Assembly (NCBI RefSeq): GCF_007293315.1
Contig: NZ_VLXZ01000001.1
Location: 434,001-498,000 of the forward strand
Source: Alkalicoccobacillus porphyridii
GTDB lineage: Bacteria; Bacillota; Bacilli; Bacillales; Bacillaceae_D
Length of the DNA stretch: 64,000 nucleotides
Direction: 5' to 3'
Position 1 is the first letter of the stretch; every line of letters begins with the position of its first letter. The notes beneath the pieces are model-generated. The model was not told where the DNA came from, ran no database searches, and worked only from the letters and a program-made list of their open reading frames with translations. Both the position numbers and the translations under genes were made by a program. Shown here one piece after another: positions 26,708-35,296 of the stretch.

Positions 26708-27106
26708 TTAACTACTATCATTCATATAAAGTTCTTTTTTTATTTTCGAAGTAGAAATACCCGTTGTTCGTGGTAAATAAATTACTTCACAATGCTCTTT
26801 GAGGAAATCAAACTCACCTTTCCAGTCATCTCCCATTACAAATACGTCAATATCGTTATTTTGAACGTCTTGAATCTTTTGATCCCATGTTTCTTCAGCT
26901 ATGACCTCATCTACATATCGGATAGCTTCAAGAATCAATTTTCTACTCTCAAAGTTATAGTATGCTTTCTTATTTTTTATCGCATTAAACTGATCTGTCG
27001 ATATTGCCACAACTAAATAATCTCCGCATTCTTTCGCTCTTCTTAGTAAATTAATATGTCCTCTATGAAGTAAATCGAAGGTACCGTATGTGATTACTTT
27101 TCTCAA
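26708..27106 (-). CDS. tagD: Glycerol-3-phosphate cytidylyltransferase (copy 2)
   Basis: 132 residues with HRGH at 14-17 and the RTTGISTS motif near the C-terminus; same reaction as copy 1. The start is TTG 27106 after AAAGGAGGG. It follows the 997-residue TagF-like gene by about 30 bases and probably shares its transcript. Its 3' end is nearly identical to a fragment at 21788-21909, so this copy or a close relative was the source of the scar. Two active genes suggests a high demand for CDP-glycerol or different regulation. Confidence 0.94.
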   Translation of the reverse strand: MRKVITYGTFDLLHRGHINLLRRAKECGDYLVVAISTDQFNAIKNKKAYYNFESRKLILEAIRYVDEVIAEETWDQKIQDVQNNDIDVFVMGDDWKGEFDFLKEHCEVIYLPRTTGISTSKIKKELYMNDSS

Positions 27107-27137
27107 TGCAATCCCTCCTTTCCTCTCAAAGCCAGTC

Positions 27138-30131
27138 CTATTGTTTATGCCTATTTAAGAATTTCCGACCAAATCTCTGAACCATTTTTAGTTTTCTATA
27201 CCTTCTCCACAGTACCTTGACCATATCAGAATGCCTAAACACATCCAAAAAGCTTTTTTGTTTATCTATATCTTTTTCTTTATGCATAATTTCTTTAAAT
27301 ATTCGTTTACTATTATCGCGATCAACAAATTTGAAATATTCATTTCTTTTCTGAGCAAACTCTGGCTTTTCAATGAAACCATTTTTTGCTGTACTATCAA
27401 TAGAAGCTATTAAGTCCTCTGGATTAAAAACCGCTTCACCAAAAAGTTCTTTATTTAAATCCATATAGCTACCTTGAAAATCTGTATACTGATCTAGATC
27501 AAACTGAAAAAATATAACGGGTTTCCTTAGGTAATACATCTCCCAGCTCACACTGGAATAATCCGTGATAAGTAGGTTTGCTTTCATTATTAACTCATTT
27601 ACTTTCTCTTCTCCAAATTGAAAAACTCGTACATGCTCACTTGATTTTGTAAACGTTTTAACATATGGCATAAATTTTGGGTGCACGTAGAAATTCAATA
27701 AGAGATTATGCTCTGAAAGCACCTGATGCAATTTTTCCGATTGTAACAGTGAGTTGTACGCGTGAAAATAATCAGACTTAACAAAATCAGTTTCTTCTAC
27801 TTCTTCCAACCAATTTCTCCACGTAGGCATTAAGAGTATTTCTCTTTTCTTTCCTACTTCCAATAGGTTTGTTTTATCTTCTAAAACGTCCCATCTTGGC
27901 AAACCGGTAACGATTACATGGTTATTGCTATAACCGAAATATTTAGTAATGATGCTTTTCTCATAATCGGATGAAGCAACAAAGAGTTCCGCTGAATTCT
28001 GAGTATTGTAATCAAACGTACTATCTACTTTCTTTAGGCCAAGTACCCCATGTTGTAGAAAAATATATTTCTTTTCAGTAACGAATTTTTTAATGACGCC
28101 TTGTGAAACACGCCACGCGTAACCATGACCTTTTGCTTCAGATGAGATAATCATTTTGGAGGAAAGAAGCAGGACTAGGTGCTTAAAAGACATAAAATAT
28201 ACAACACGATCCTTATATTCATTTACATTCTTTTCATCCAGAGCGCCCTTTTTAATTACATAGTACACTTTTCTTTGCGGATGGTTCATATAACAGTATC
28301 GAAAGAAATAAAAGCTATTATCCTGTGCCGTTTCAGAGAATTTCTCATGCACCAACCAAACGGGCTTCCGTGAAAAGAATTGATAAAAAAAGTGGTAATA
28401 AAAATAAGCTGCATACTCCGTCCACTTATTCTTTCTTTCTTCATACTCCCCTTTTTTACGATGCGTAATACTTAATCCACCATTCACTGTAAGGTAAGGA
28501 TAAGTCATATATCCTTGTTCATCTACTAATGTATATTTGAACATGAAATGTCTAAGCTTTTTGATAACCCCGTAATGATCGCTATAGATTCGTATATCTC
28601 TATCTCCAAGATGATCCATCGAAATGGAAGCATAAAAGTCCCAGTAAAAAGGATCTAGATCAAGTTGATTTAAATCAACCACACTCGTTACTTTTATTCT
28701 ACCATTTTTAGTTGTTACTTTTTTATTTGTCTGCAGTTCAATAATACGTTTATGTTCATTTCTTTCAATAAGTCTTAAGCCATTAAAAGTTATAGCATTG
28801 CTATCTACTAATGCAATACTAACTGTTAAAGTCATAATTCCTTTTTTCATTTTTAATGAATGAATAGATACATCGGCAGGTGCTTTCAGCTTAAAGTATT
28901 GTTGTCTAGTCATAAAGCTAACAGCATATACTCTTGTTTTCTGTATAATCGGCACTGCACCTATCTCATCTGTAAGTTCATAAAAACCGATATATCTGTC
29001 AGATCTAGTCGGTAAGCTAGCTTGGTATAACCCAACTTTTCTTTCTTCAATATAGTTAATATGCCGCTTCTCCGCATGGAGAATCCAGGTAGTTCCTTTG
29101 GATACAATAAAGTTCGTTTGCTCCATTTCAATAGAAATAACCGCTATATTGGCTTCTAAAATAAATGTATTCCTAAGATAAAGTTTCTCTTCACTAGATT
29201 TTCTCTTCAAAAAGAAAGTCCAGTCCTCAACTGCGCCCATTTCATCTAAAGATACGTGGAAGCTCATACATTGTTGAGTCATGGTCAAGTCTTCTGCAAT
29301 TAATTCACCACTAATTATATGATCAGGTCGGTTTGATTCCTTTACTTGTAGTTTAAAGGAGGCTGTTTCACTTATAGATATGTGCTCATACCTAGTCGTT
29401 TTTAAAGCGTAGCCTTCCCATAGTCTTGACGATTTTTCATCTATAAAAAGGTGCACTTGTTCTAAAATACGCCCTTCTTTCCTTTGTAAATAAAAAGAAC
29501 ACTTGCCTTGTAAGAAAGAATAACCTTCTTTCTCGATGACCAAATCTTGATTCTGAAAGATAGCTGGCATCTCATAGCGTTCACCATATTCATTTTTAAT
29601 AATAAGTATGGTTTTTGAATGCCATTGTTTAGACAATGTAACTTGCAGCCTAAGCTCTTGATAATTATCTTTAATGCCTTCAATTACATATTGGTATGTG
29701 ACAACATTATAGGCTTTAGACTCAAGTATATCTTCTGAAGCGTACCTCAATGAAACCCCATAATCCTCTGTTAGATATAATGTGCAGTTAAGGTTTTTTC
29801 CTACTTTGTAAAAAGGAATGTAATATCTGGTCTGTTCATTTGAAACCGCTTTAGCATTAAGAGAAATTCTGGACACTTTTCTATTACGCCCTTTTTTCAA
29901 ATAAAAGTCCCAAATACCCGCAGTTAAGTGGTTAAGTGAATTGGCTTTAATACTTGTTACTAAATTAGAATCTGTTTGAGTGAAATCAACTTCCACATTT
30001 ATTGTTTTTTGTGTTTTTCTTTCTTTCAGTAGAAGTTGAATAGTTGAACAATCCACTTCATTTTGTAAGGACCATTTTAAGGTTATATATTGTCCATCCC
30101 ATTTCACATCATCACAGAAAAAAGAACTCAT
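27138..30131 (-). CDS. Large TagF-like transferase with a long beta-rich N-terminal region
   Basis: 997 residues. The C-terminal part (about 610-945) is a CDP-glycerol glycerophosphotransferase-type domain: VWLVHEKFSETAQDNS, FLQHGVLGLKKV, LMPTWRNWLEE and LLITDYSSVSWEMYYLRKP. The N-terminal 590 residues carry no motif I know; they read as repeated beta strands with about 80-100-residue periodicity and repeated aromatic positions, perhaps several immunoglobulin-like domains. This region could bind the polymer or a partner. No signal peptide or clear membrane segment. ATG 30131 follows AGGTGA. Upstream of tagD copy 2, probably in one operon with the CDP-alcohol transferase gene. Confidence 0.85.
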   Translation of the reverse strand: MSSFFCDDVKWDGQYITLKWSLQNEVDCSTIQLLLKERKTQKTINVEVDFTQTDSNLVTSIKANSLNHLTAGIWDFYLKKGRNRKVSRISLNAKAVSNEQTRYYIPFYKVGKNLNCTLYLTEDYGVSLRYASEDILESKAYNVVTYQYVIEGIKDNYQELRLQVTLSKQWHSKTILIIKNEYGERYEMPAIFQNQDLVIEKEGYSFLQGKCSFYLQRKEGRILEQVHLFIDEKSSRLWEGYALKTTRYEHISISETASFKLQVKESNRPDHIISGELIAEDLTMTQQCMSFHVSLDEMGAVEDWTFFLKRKSSEEKLYLRNTFILEANIAVISIEMEQTNFIVSKGTTWILHAEKRHINYIEERKVGLYQASLPTRSDRYIGFYELTDEIGAVPIIQKTRVYAVSFMTRQQYFKLKAPADVSIHSLKMKKGIMTLTVSIALVDSNAITFNGLRLIERNEHKRIIELQTNKKVTTKNGRIKVTSVVDLNQLDLDPFYWDFYASISMDHLGDRDIRIYSDHYGVIKKLRHFMFKYTLVDEQGYMTYPYLTVNGGLSITHRKKGEYEERKNKWTEYAAYFYYHFFYQFFSRKPVWLVHEKFSETAQDNSFYFFRYCYMNHPQRKVYYVIKKGALDEKNVNEYKDRVVYFMSFKHLVLLLSSKMIISSEAKGHGYAWRVSQGVIKKFVTEKKYIFLQHGVLGLKKVDSTFDYNTQNSAELFVASSDYEKSIITKYFGYSNNHVIVTGLPRWDVLEDKTNLLEVGKKREILLMPTWRNWLEEVEETDFVKSDYFHAYNSLLQSEKLHQVLSEHNLLLNFYVHPKFMPYVKTFTKSSEHVRVFQFGEEKVNELIMKANLLITDYSSVSWEMYYLRKPVIFFQFDLDQYTDFQGSYMDLNKELFGEAVFNPEDLIASIDSTAKNGFIEKPEFAQKRNEYFKFVDRDNSKRIFKEIMHKEKDIDKQKSFLDVFRHSDMVKVLWRRYRKLKMVQRFGRKFLNRHKQ

Positions 30132-30172
30132 AACTTCACCTATTTTCTAGAACATAGCAAGCATTTGCTTCT

Positions 30173-30928
30173 TTATTTAAAGGTTTTAACCGTTACTATA
30201 AACCTCAAGATTACTTTAAGAACAAGAATGAAAACAAAGAGTAATAAATAAAATGGAGTGATTTCAATCGTTATTAATAACTCCAGTAACGTTAATATAA
30301 CCAGTGTTAAAAAGAACCCAGGTAAACCTAAAATAAATCCTGCAAACTCATATACAATTGATTTATTTCTAATTTTTTGGACTGGATCTTGCTGTTCATT
30401 TGCTTGTTGATGCGTTAAATCAAAGGATAATGGCAGTAATAGTGACATTATCACACTAACCATAACTAAATATAATATAATAATGGCTAAGTTACTCAAA
30501 ACTAAAGCATCTGTCATTAATAAGAACGTTACTACAAATGAAAGAAAAACAGGTAAGGTTGCTGCCCGAATAAGCATATCTATAAAAAAACCGAGCTTTG
30601 AGGTTCTTTTAGTTAATCTAGCCAATTCTCCATCCACACAGTCAAACAAATACCCAATATTATATGATATAAAGGCAAATAAGAAGCCAAGTGGCGTTGC
30701 AAACATAACTAATAAACCAGATAATAAAACAAAAAATAAACTTAACCAGCTCACCATATTCGGAGTGAAATTCATTTTATTAAATAACAAAGTAAAATAT
30801 ATAGACATTCTTCTTAAGACATACCACGACCAAAGATCTTCTTTAGCACTATAAGGTTGAACCTTACGCCTTAGCTCTATTATTTGTTTTGAATCAAAAA
30901 AGAATGTAGATAACTTCTCAGAAGCCAC
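30173..30928 (-). CDS. CDP-alcohol phosphotransferase family membrane protein with altered motif
   Basis: 251 residues, about six membrane segments. Family enzymes move a phospho-alcohol from a CDP-alcohol to an acceptor. The signature D-x2-DG-x2-AR-x8-G-x3-D is present as DCVDGELARL then GFFID, but the final aspartate of the motif, four residues on, is arginine (DMLIRA). That aspartate is considered a catalytic base in the family. The protein may be inactive, use another residue, or act differently. Start is GTG 30928 after GAGGAGA. It is placed between TagF-type genes, so a role in wall polymer synthesis or a modification step is likely. Confidence 0.82.
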   Translation of the reverse strand: MASEKLSTFFFDSKQIIELRRKVQPYSAKEDLWSWYVLRRMSIYFTLLFNKMNFTPNMVSWLSLFFVLLSGLLVMFATPLGFLFAFISYNIGYLFDCVDGELARLTKRTSKLGFFIDMLIRAATLPVFLSFVVTFLLMTDALVLSNLAIIILYLVMVSVIMSLLLPLSFDLTHQQANEQQDPVQKIRNKSIVYEFAGFILGLPGFFLTLVILTLLELLITIEITPFYLLLFVFILVLKVILRFIVTVKTFK

Positions 30929-30952
30929 AGTGACAATCTCCTCACTTTTGTT

Positions 30953-32152
30953 TTATTCTTTGCCACCAAATACTGCTTCTACCGTCTTTTTCGCAGATTC
31001 GCCTTTTTCAAGGTAACAGAAACGATCTATAAATGATGCCATCTTTTGCTCTTGTTCCGGATTTGAATCATCATTAAACTTTTGAATTTCATCTATAATT
31101 TGCTGAGTATTCATTACTAAGGGACCTGGGGCTTCCTTCTCTAAGTCGAAATAGAACCCTCTGATTTTCCCACGGTATAGTTCAATGTCATACGTAAAAA
31201 ATAACATCGGTCTTCTAAGGATAGCATAATCAAAGAAAACAGAAGAATAATCGGTAATTAGTACATCCGATACTAAATATAAGTTTGTTATGTCTACGCC
31301 TTTAGAATAATCAAAGACAAAGCCTTCAAACTCACTAATATCTAATGACTCTGAAATAAAAGAATGCATACGAAGAATAACTACATATTGAGACCCAAGC
31401 TCCTTTTGAAGCATCGAAAGATCAAGCTGAAGCTTAAATTTATATCTTCCTGGTTCATAGAAGTCATTATCTCGCCAAGTAGGTGCATACAGAATGACTT
31501 TTTTTGACTTAGGTAGCCCGTATTGCTCCTTTAGTTTAGAAATTTCTTCCTCATGATTTAAATTGATTAAATCATCATTTCTAGGGTAACCCTTTTCAAT
31601 AATTTCTCCACTATAATCAAAAGCACGTTTAAAAATCTCACTAGAGTATTGATTTGGCGAGAGCAAATAATCCCAATGCTTCGCTTCTTGATGAAACCCT
31701 TCAATATAGCTTTTCCTATCAGTCCCAGGCATATGAACTTCTTCCATATCGGCAACAAGCCTTTTAAGAGGTGTGCCATGCCAGGTCTGGATATAGATAT
31801 TGTGCTTCGGTTTTGGTACCCAGGAAGGCATACGGCTATTTGTTACCCAATACTTGGCACGTGCCATCTTAATGAACCACTGTAGTGATAACCTTCTAAT
31901 ATAGGGAATCCCAGCATTCTTAAAAAACGACTCCTGACCTTTATTAATACTCCAAATTAATTCATAACCCTCACTATGTTGATTGAGGTATTCATAAATC
32001 GCTCTAGGATTACAGCTGTATTGCTTTCCTGAAAAGCTTTCAAACATAATCAGTTTATGTTGAACGGGTAGTTGTGCTGCTGCTAAAAAGACCCATCTTG
32101 AGACCTGTCTTGAAAAAGGATGCTGCTTTAACTGTTTCAGCAATGCCTTCAT
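30953..32152 (-). CDS. CDP-glycerol glycerophosphotransferase, stand-alone TagF/TarF/TagB-like
   Basis: 399 residues, a single TagF-type domain without fusion. Motifs: FESFSGKQYSCNPRAIYEYL near 45, QTWHGTPLKRLVADM near 130, APTWRDNDFY near 225 and ITDYSSVFFDYAIL near 310. An amphipathic basic N-terminus (MKALLKQLKQHPFSRQV) is expected to bind the membrane. Size equals TagB or TarF, which add the first glycerol phosphate units to the linkage sugar. Since no separate TagB is seen, this is the best candidate for the priming step. ATG 32152 follows AAGGTGA. Exact role among the family members not decidable from sequence. Confidence 0.87.
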   Translation of the reverse strand: MKALLKQLKQHPFSRQVSRWVFLAAAQLPVQHKLIMFESFSGKQYSCNPRAIYEYLNQHSEGYELIWSINKGQESFFKNAGIPYIRRLSLQWFIKMARAKYWVTNSRMPSWVPKPKHNIYIQTWHGTPLKRLVADMEEVHMPGTDRKSYIEGFHQEAKHWDYLLSPNQYSSEIFKRAFDYSGEIIEKGYPRNDDLINLNHEEEISKLKEQYGLPKSKKVILYAPTWRDNDFYEPGRYKFKLQLDLSMLQKELGSQYVVILRMHSFISESLDISEFEGFVFDYSKGVDITNLYLVSDVLITDYSSVFFDYAILRRPMLFFTYDIELYRGKIRGFYFDLEKEAPGPLVMNTQQIIDEIQKFNDDSNPEQEQKMASFIDRFCYLEKGESAKKTVEAVFGGKE

Positions 32153-32178
32153 TATGCTTCACCTTCTTTTCCTTAATT

Positions 32179-32236
32179 CAAAAGAAACCTCTCTCACCCA
32201 AAGCCTGTGAACAAGGCATTGTATGAACAAGAGGTT
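32179..32236 (-). terminator. Terminator downstream of the TuaA-like gene
   Basis: On the minus strand AACCTCT pairs with AGAGGTT, with an inner GCCT/AGGC stem, followed by TCTTTT. Confidence 0.65.
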
Positions 32237-32242
32237 ATAGGC

Positions 32243-33616
32243 CTATCTATAGTCTTCTTGCTTCTTAGAAAACATCCTGATTTTCTTAGCGGGTTTCACT
32301 TCACCCTCAGACTTGGCTTTATTAATAACCACTAGCACTGTGCGTAGTAGAATAATATAATCAAGCCAGAGTGAATAATTACGAATGTAATGCAAGTCAA
32401 ACTTTAGTTTCTTATCAACATTGGTTGTGTACTTACCCATTACTTGTGCATAGCCTGTAATTCCAGGCTTCACTGTGTTACGGTAGTTAAACCATTTATT
32501 ATCCTTTTGAAACTGATCCGCAAAAAAGTCGCGCTCAGGTCTTGGTCCTACAAGTGACATATCACCAATCAACACATTAATTAATTGAGGTAGTTCATCT
32601 ATCCTTGTCTTACGAATGAATTTACCTATCTTCGTAATGCGACGATCTCCAGATTGAGCAAGTGTTGGCCCCGTTTTAGCTTCCGCGTTTTCTACCATGG
32701 AGCGAAACTTTAATATATGAAACTGTTTATGATCTTTTCCAATTCGCTCTTGCTTAAAGAAAATAGAGCCTCCATCTTCTAGTTTAATAGAAAGAGCTGT
32801 AATTAGAAACACGGGTAGTGTAAAGATCAAAATGGCTAAAGAGAATACAATATCAGTTAATCTTTTCATAGCCAATTGAGCAAGTGGCAACGTAAACGGT
32901 TTAACCTGCATAACCATCGTATCATCAAGTGTAGTAACGGCTGTATTCATAACAAGTAGATCATTAACCGTTGGTACCACATATACTAACTTGTTATTTT
33001 TCATTGCATGAAAGATCAAACGATTCTTTTTATCCTCTTCAAGGGAATTGCTTAGAAAAATAAAATTATAGTTTAATAACTGTGCTTTTAATTGTTGAAC
33101 ATTCGACTTCTTGTCAAAGTACTTAACGTTCCCATTATGAGATAGAAATTTAGAAAGATTATCTTCAATCTCATCAAACTCTGACTCGTCACCAATAAAC
33201 ATTAGCTTTCCTTTTCTAGAAAGCTGATTGTACTTCGTGTAAAGCACCTTCCAAATGAGCAGCATTGTAAAGGCAAATATGTGCGCCAATATAATAACTA
33301 AACGAGGAAGGCCAAATTCTCTAAATAAAAACGAAGCAGTCATAGTTAGTAGCATAATAAAAGTCAAGGAAACAGCTAACTTCCGCACGATATCCCATAC
33401 GTCATATTGTACAAGACGGTCCACTTCATATATACAGATAAAAAGGACACTTATAAGGAGTATCCAAGGGATAACGGACATAAACGCTTCGATGTTTCGC
33501 GGAGCAATCTGTTCATAACGCACAGTGAAAGCAAGTACATACGCCACAATTATAATAAAGAGGTCCACTGCAATGATGAAACCTCTGGCAAATTTATTAG
33601 GAAAGATATTTGGCAT
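32243..33616 (-). CDS. Polyprenyl-phosphate sugar-1-phosphate transferase (TuaA/WcaJ type)
   Basis: Membrane enzyme that loads the first sugar phosphate onto undecaprenyl phosphate. 457 residues: about five membrane segments in the first 250 residues, then the catalytic C-terminal domain with KLEDGGSIFFKQERIGK, FHILKFRSM, RKTRIDELPQLINVL, and GPRPERDFFADQF. Full-length polyisoprenyl-phosphate hexose-1-phosphate transferase. Start ATG 33616 after AGGGGT; an earlier ATG at 33637 lies in the loop of a leader hairpin. Together with TagO it gives the window two priming activities; by analogy to TuaA this one may prime the uronic-acid polymer. Confidence 0.9.
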   Translation of the reverse strand: MPNIFPNKFARGFIIAVDLFIIIVAYVLAFTVRYEQIAPRNIEAFMSVIPWILLISVLFICIYEVDRLVQYDVWDIVRKLAVSLTFIMLLTMTASFLFREFGLPRLVIILAHIFAFTMLLIWKVLYTKYNQLSRKGKLMFIGDESEFDEIEDNLSKFLSHNGNVKYFDKKSNVQQLKAQLLNYNFIFLSNSLEEDKKNRLIFHAMKNNKLVYVVPTVNDLLVMNTAVTTLDDTMVMQVKPFTLPLAQLAMKRLTDIVFSLAILIFTLPVFLITALSIKLEDGGSIFFKQERIGKDHKQFHILKFRSMVENAEAKTGPTLAQSGDRRITKIGKFIRKTRIDELPQLINVLIGDMSLVGPRPERDFFADQFQKDNKWFNYRNTVKPGITGYAQVMGKYTTNVDKKLKFDLHYIRNYSLWLDYIILLRTVLVVINKAKSEGEVKPAKKIRMFSKKQEDYR

Positions 33617-33624
33617 GTAAATAA

Positions 33625-33647
33625 CCCCTAGATTCATAGTCTAAGGG
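33625..33647 (-). promoter_or_regulatory. Leader hairpin that hides the ribosome binding site of the TuaA-like gene
   Basis: On the minus strand CCCTTAGA and TCTAGGGG form an 8-bp stem (one G-U pair) with a 7-base loop. The right arm contains the AGGGG Shine-Dalgarno sequence. Confidence 0.5.
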
Positions 33648-33649
33648 TT

Positions 33650-33658
33650 ATTTTAACA
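33650..33658 (-). promoter_or_regulatory. Candidate extended -10 promoter of the TuaA-like gene
   Basis: TGTTAAAAT on the minus strand, just upstream of the leader hairpin; no clear -35. Confidence 0.4.
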
Positions 33659-33721
33659 CACTCTTTAAAAAAAGCCTCTTTATTTTTACATTTTACACTA
33701 AAACTTCACAGTTCTTGATGA

Positions 33722-34444
33722 TTACTTTGATTCGTATAAATCAATCATTTCTTGAATATCGCCCTCAGCTTCAACTGTGCCTCGTTTTAGTACAATCGCT
33801 CGGTCACACAGCTTCTTTAATGGTCCCATACTATGGGAAACAATAACAATTGTCCGACCCTCAGCCTTCATCTCGAGCATCTTTTTATTACACTTCTCTC
33901 GGAAATCTTTATCTCCAACAGCTAGTACTTCATCAATCAAAACAATATCCGTTTCGATGTGTACAGCAATCGAAAATCCAAGTCGCGCTTTCATACCTGA
34001 GGAATAGAATTTGACTGGAGTGTTAATGAATTCACCTAATTCTGCGAAATCAATGATAACAGGTAATAATTCTTCAATTTGCTTTTTCTTGAGCCCATAA
34101 ATAGCACAATTCAGACGGATATTTTCAAGTCCGGACAAATCCCCACTCAAACCTGCACTTAATTCGATTAGAGGCATGAGCGACCCATTTAATTGAATTG
34201 AACCAGAATCAGGGACGATAACACCCGAGATCACTTTAAACAATGTACTTTTCCCGGCGCCATTTTTTCCAATGATGGCGTAGCCCTCACCCTTTTTAAC
34301 GGTGAAAGAGACATCGTTAAGTGCTTGGAATTTATCAACTGTCTTTTCTTTCTTAAATAAAGAGATCATCTGACCTTTTAGCGTTTTTTCTGTTGGTTTT
34401 CGGAATGCCTTTTGAACATTTTTAACTTCTATTGCGTTACTCAT
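33722..34444 (-). CDS. tagH: Teichoic acid export ATPase
   Basis: ATP-binding half of the TagGH exporter that moves lipid-linked wall teichoic acid across the membrane. 240 residues: Walker A GKNGAGKST near 59-67, signature SSGMKARLGF near 155, Walker B VLIDEVLAVGD near 175. It lacks the long C-terminal extension of B. subtilis TagH (about 527 residues) and is close to the short form TarH of staphylococci. ATG 34444 follows GGGGAAGTGATG; one base separates it from the TagG stop, so they are coupled. Confidence 0.92.
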   Translation of the reverse strand: MSNAIEVKNVQKAFRKPTEKTLKGQMISLFKKEKTVDKFQALNDVSFTVKKGEGYAIIGKNGAGKSTLFKVISGVIVPDSGSIQLNGSLMPLIELSAGLSGDLSGLENIRLNCAIYGLKKKQIEELLPVIIDFAELGEFINTPVKFYSSGMKARLGFSIAVHIETDIVLIDEVLAVGDKDFREKCNKKMLEMKAEGRTIVIVSHSMGPLKKLCDRAIVLKRGTVEAEGDIQEMIDLYESK

Positions 34445-34445
34445 C

Positions 34446-35228
34446 CTACATCACTTCCCCGATTTTTCGACTCATAACTCTAAAGAATCTCCAACCAACA
34501 AAGAAGATAACGATAGAGAATACGACAGTATAAGCGATCATTCCAAATGTAGGGAGTAATTCCCCACCGTGGAAAATCCAACGATAGATACTTAATATTG
34601 TGACCATCGGGTTAATCTGAAAGATCATAAAATATGATTCGCCCAGTTGCTCTTTCACTTGAATTAATGGGTACATAACAGCTGACATATACATCCAGCC
34701 CCTCATTAAAAGCCCAACAATGAATTCAATGTCCCTAAAGTACACATTAATACAGGAAAAGAAAAACACAATTCCTAAAAGCAGCATGGTTTGAAGTAAA
34801 ATAACTAAAGGTAATACAGCCAGTCCCATTAAAGGGATAGAGCCATTTACATATAATGAATAAGCAGCTACTAGGATTAACGATATCAATAGGTTAACCA
34901 AGCTAGAGAACGTTATTGTAATAGGAAATAGTTCTCTAGGAAAATACACTTTCTTAATAAGAGAGCTATTTGACGTTAAGCTCTTTGCGCCTCTAGAGAC
35001 AGCATGCTGTGTATACATAAAAGGGATTAACCCTGTAACAAGAAACAACGTATAGTTGTCAATTGTCACTCTAGCAATAATACTAAAAACTAATGTAAAA
35101 ATTAACATTAAACCAAGAGGTTCAAGCAAAGTCCAGAAATAACCAAAGAAGGTGTTTCTGTAACGAACTCGCAACTCTTTATGCACAAGAAAATATAAAA
35201 GCTCTTTATATTGTAGAATTTCCTTCAT
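34446..35228 (-). CDS. tagG: Teichoic acid export permease
   Basis: 260-residue ABC-2 type permease with about six membrane segments. The N-terminus LVHKELRVRYRNTFFGYFWTLLEPL is the typical amphipathic start of the TagG/KpsM family. Partner of the ATPase that follows immediately. The pair exports the polymer made by the TagF-type enzymes of this block. The ribosome binding site before ATG 35228 is weak (GTTGAGA). Confidence 0.92.
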   Translation of the reverse strand: MKEILQYKELLYFLVHKELRVRYRNTFFGYFWTLLEPLGLMLIFTLVFSIIARVTIDNYTLFLVTGLIPFMYTQHAVSRGAKSLTSNSSLIKKVYFPRELFPITITFSSLVNLLISLILVAAYSLYVNGSIPLMGLAVLPLVILLQTMLLLGIVFFFSCINVYFRDIEFIVGLLMRGWMYMSAVMYPLIQVKEQLGESYFMIFQINPMVTILSIYRWIFHGGELLPTFGMIAYTVVFSIVIFFVGWRFFRVMSRKIGEVM

Positions 35229-35296
35229 CAGATCTCAACCTTACCACTTTGAACTTAACACATGAAAGTTATATCATTATTTGTTCAATTTGTCAC

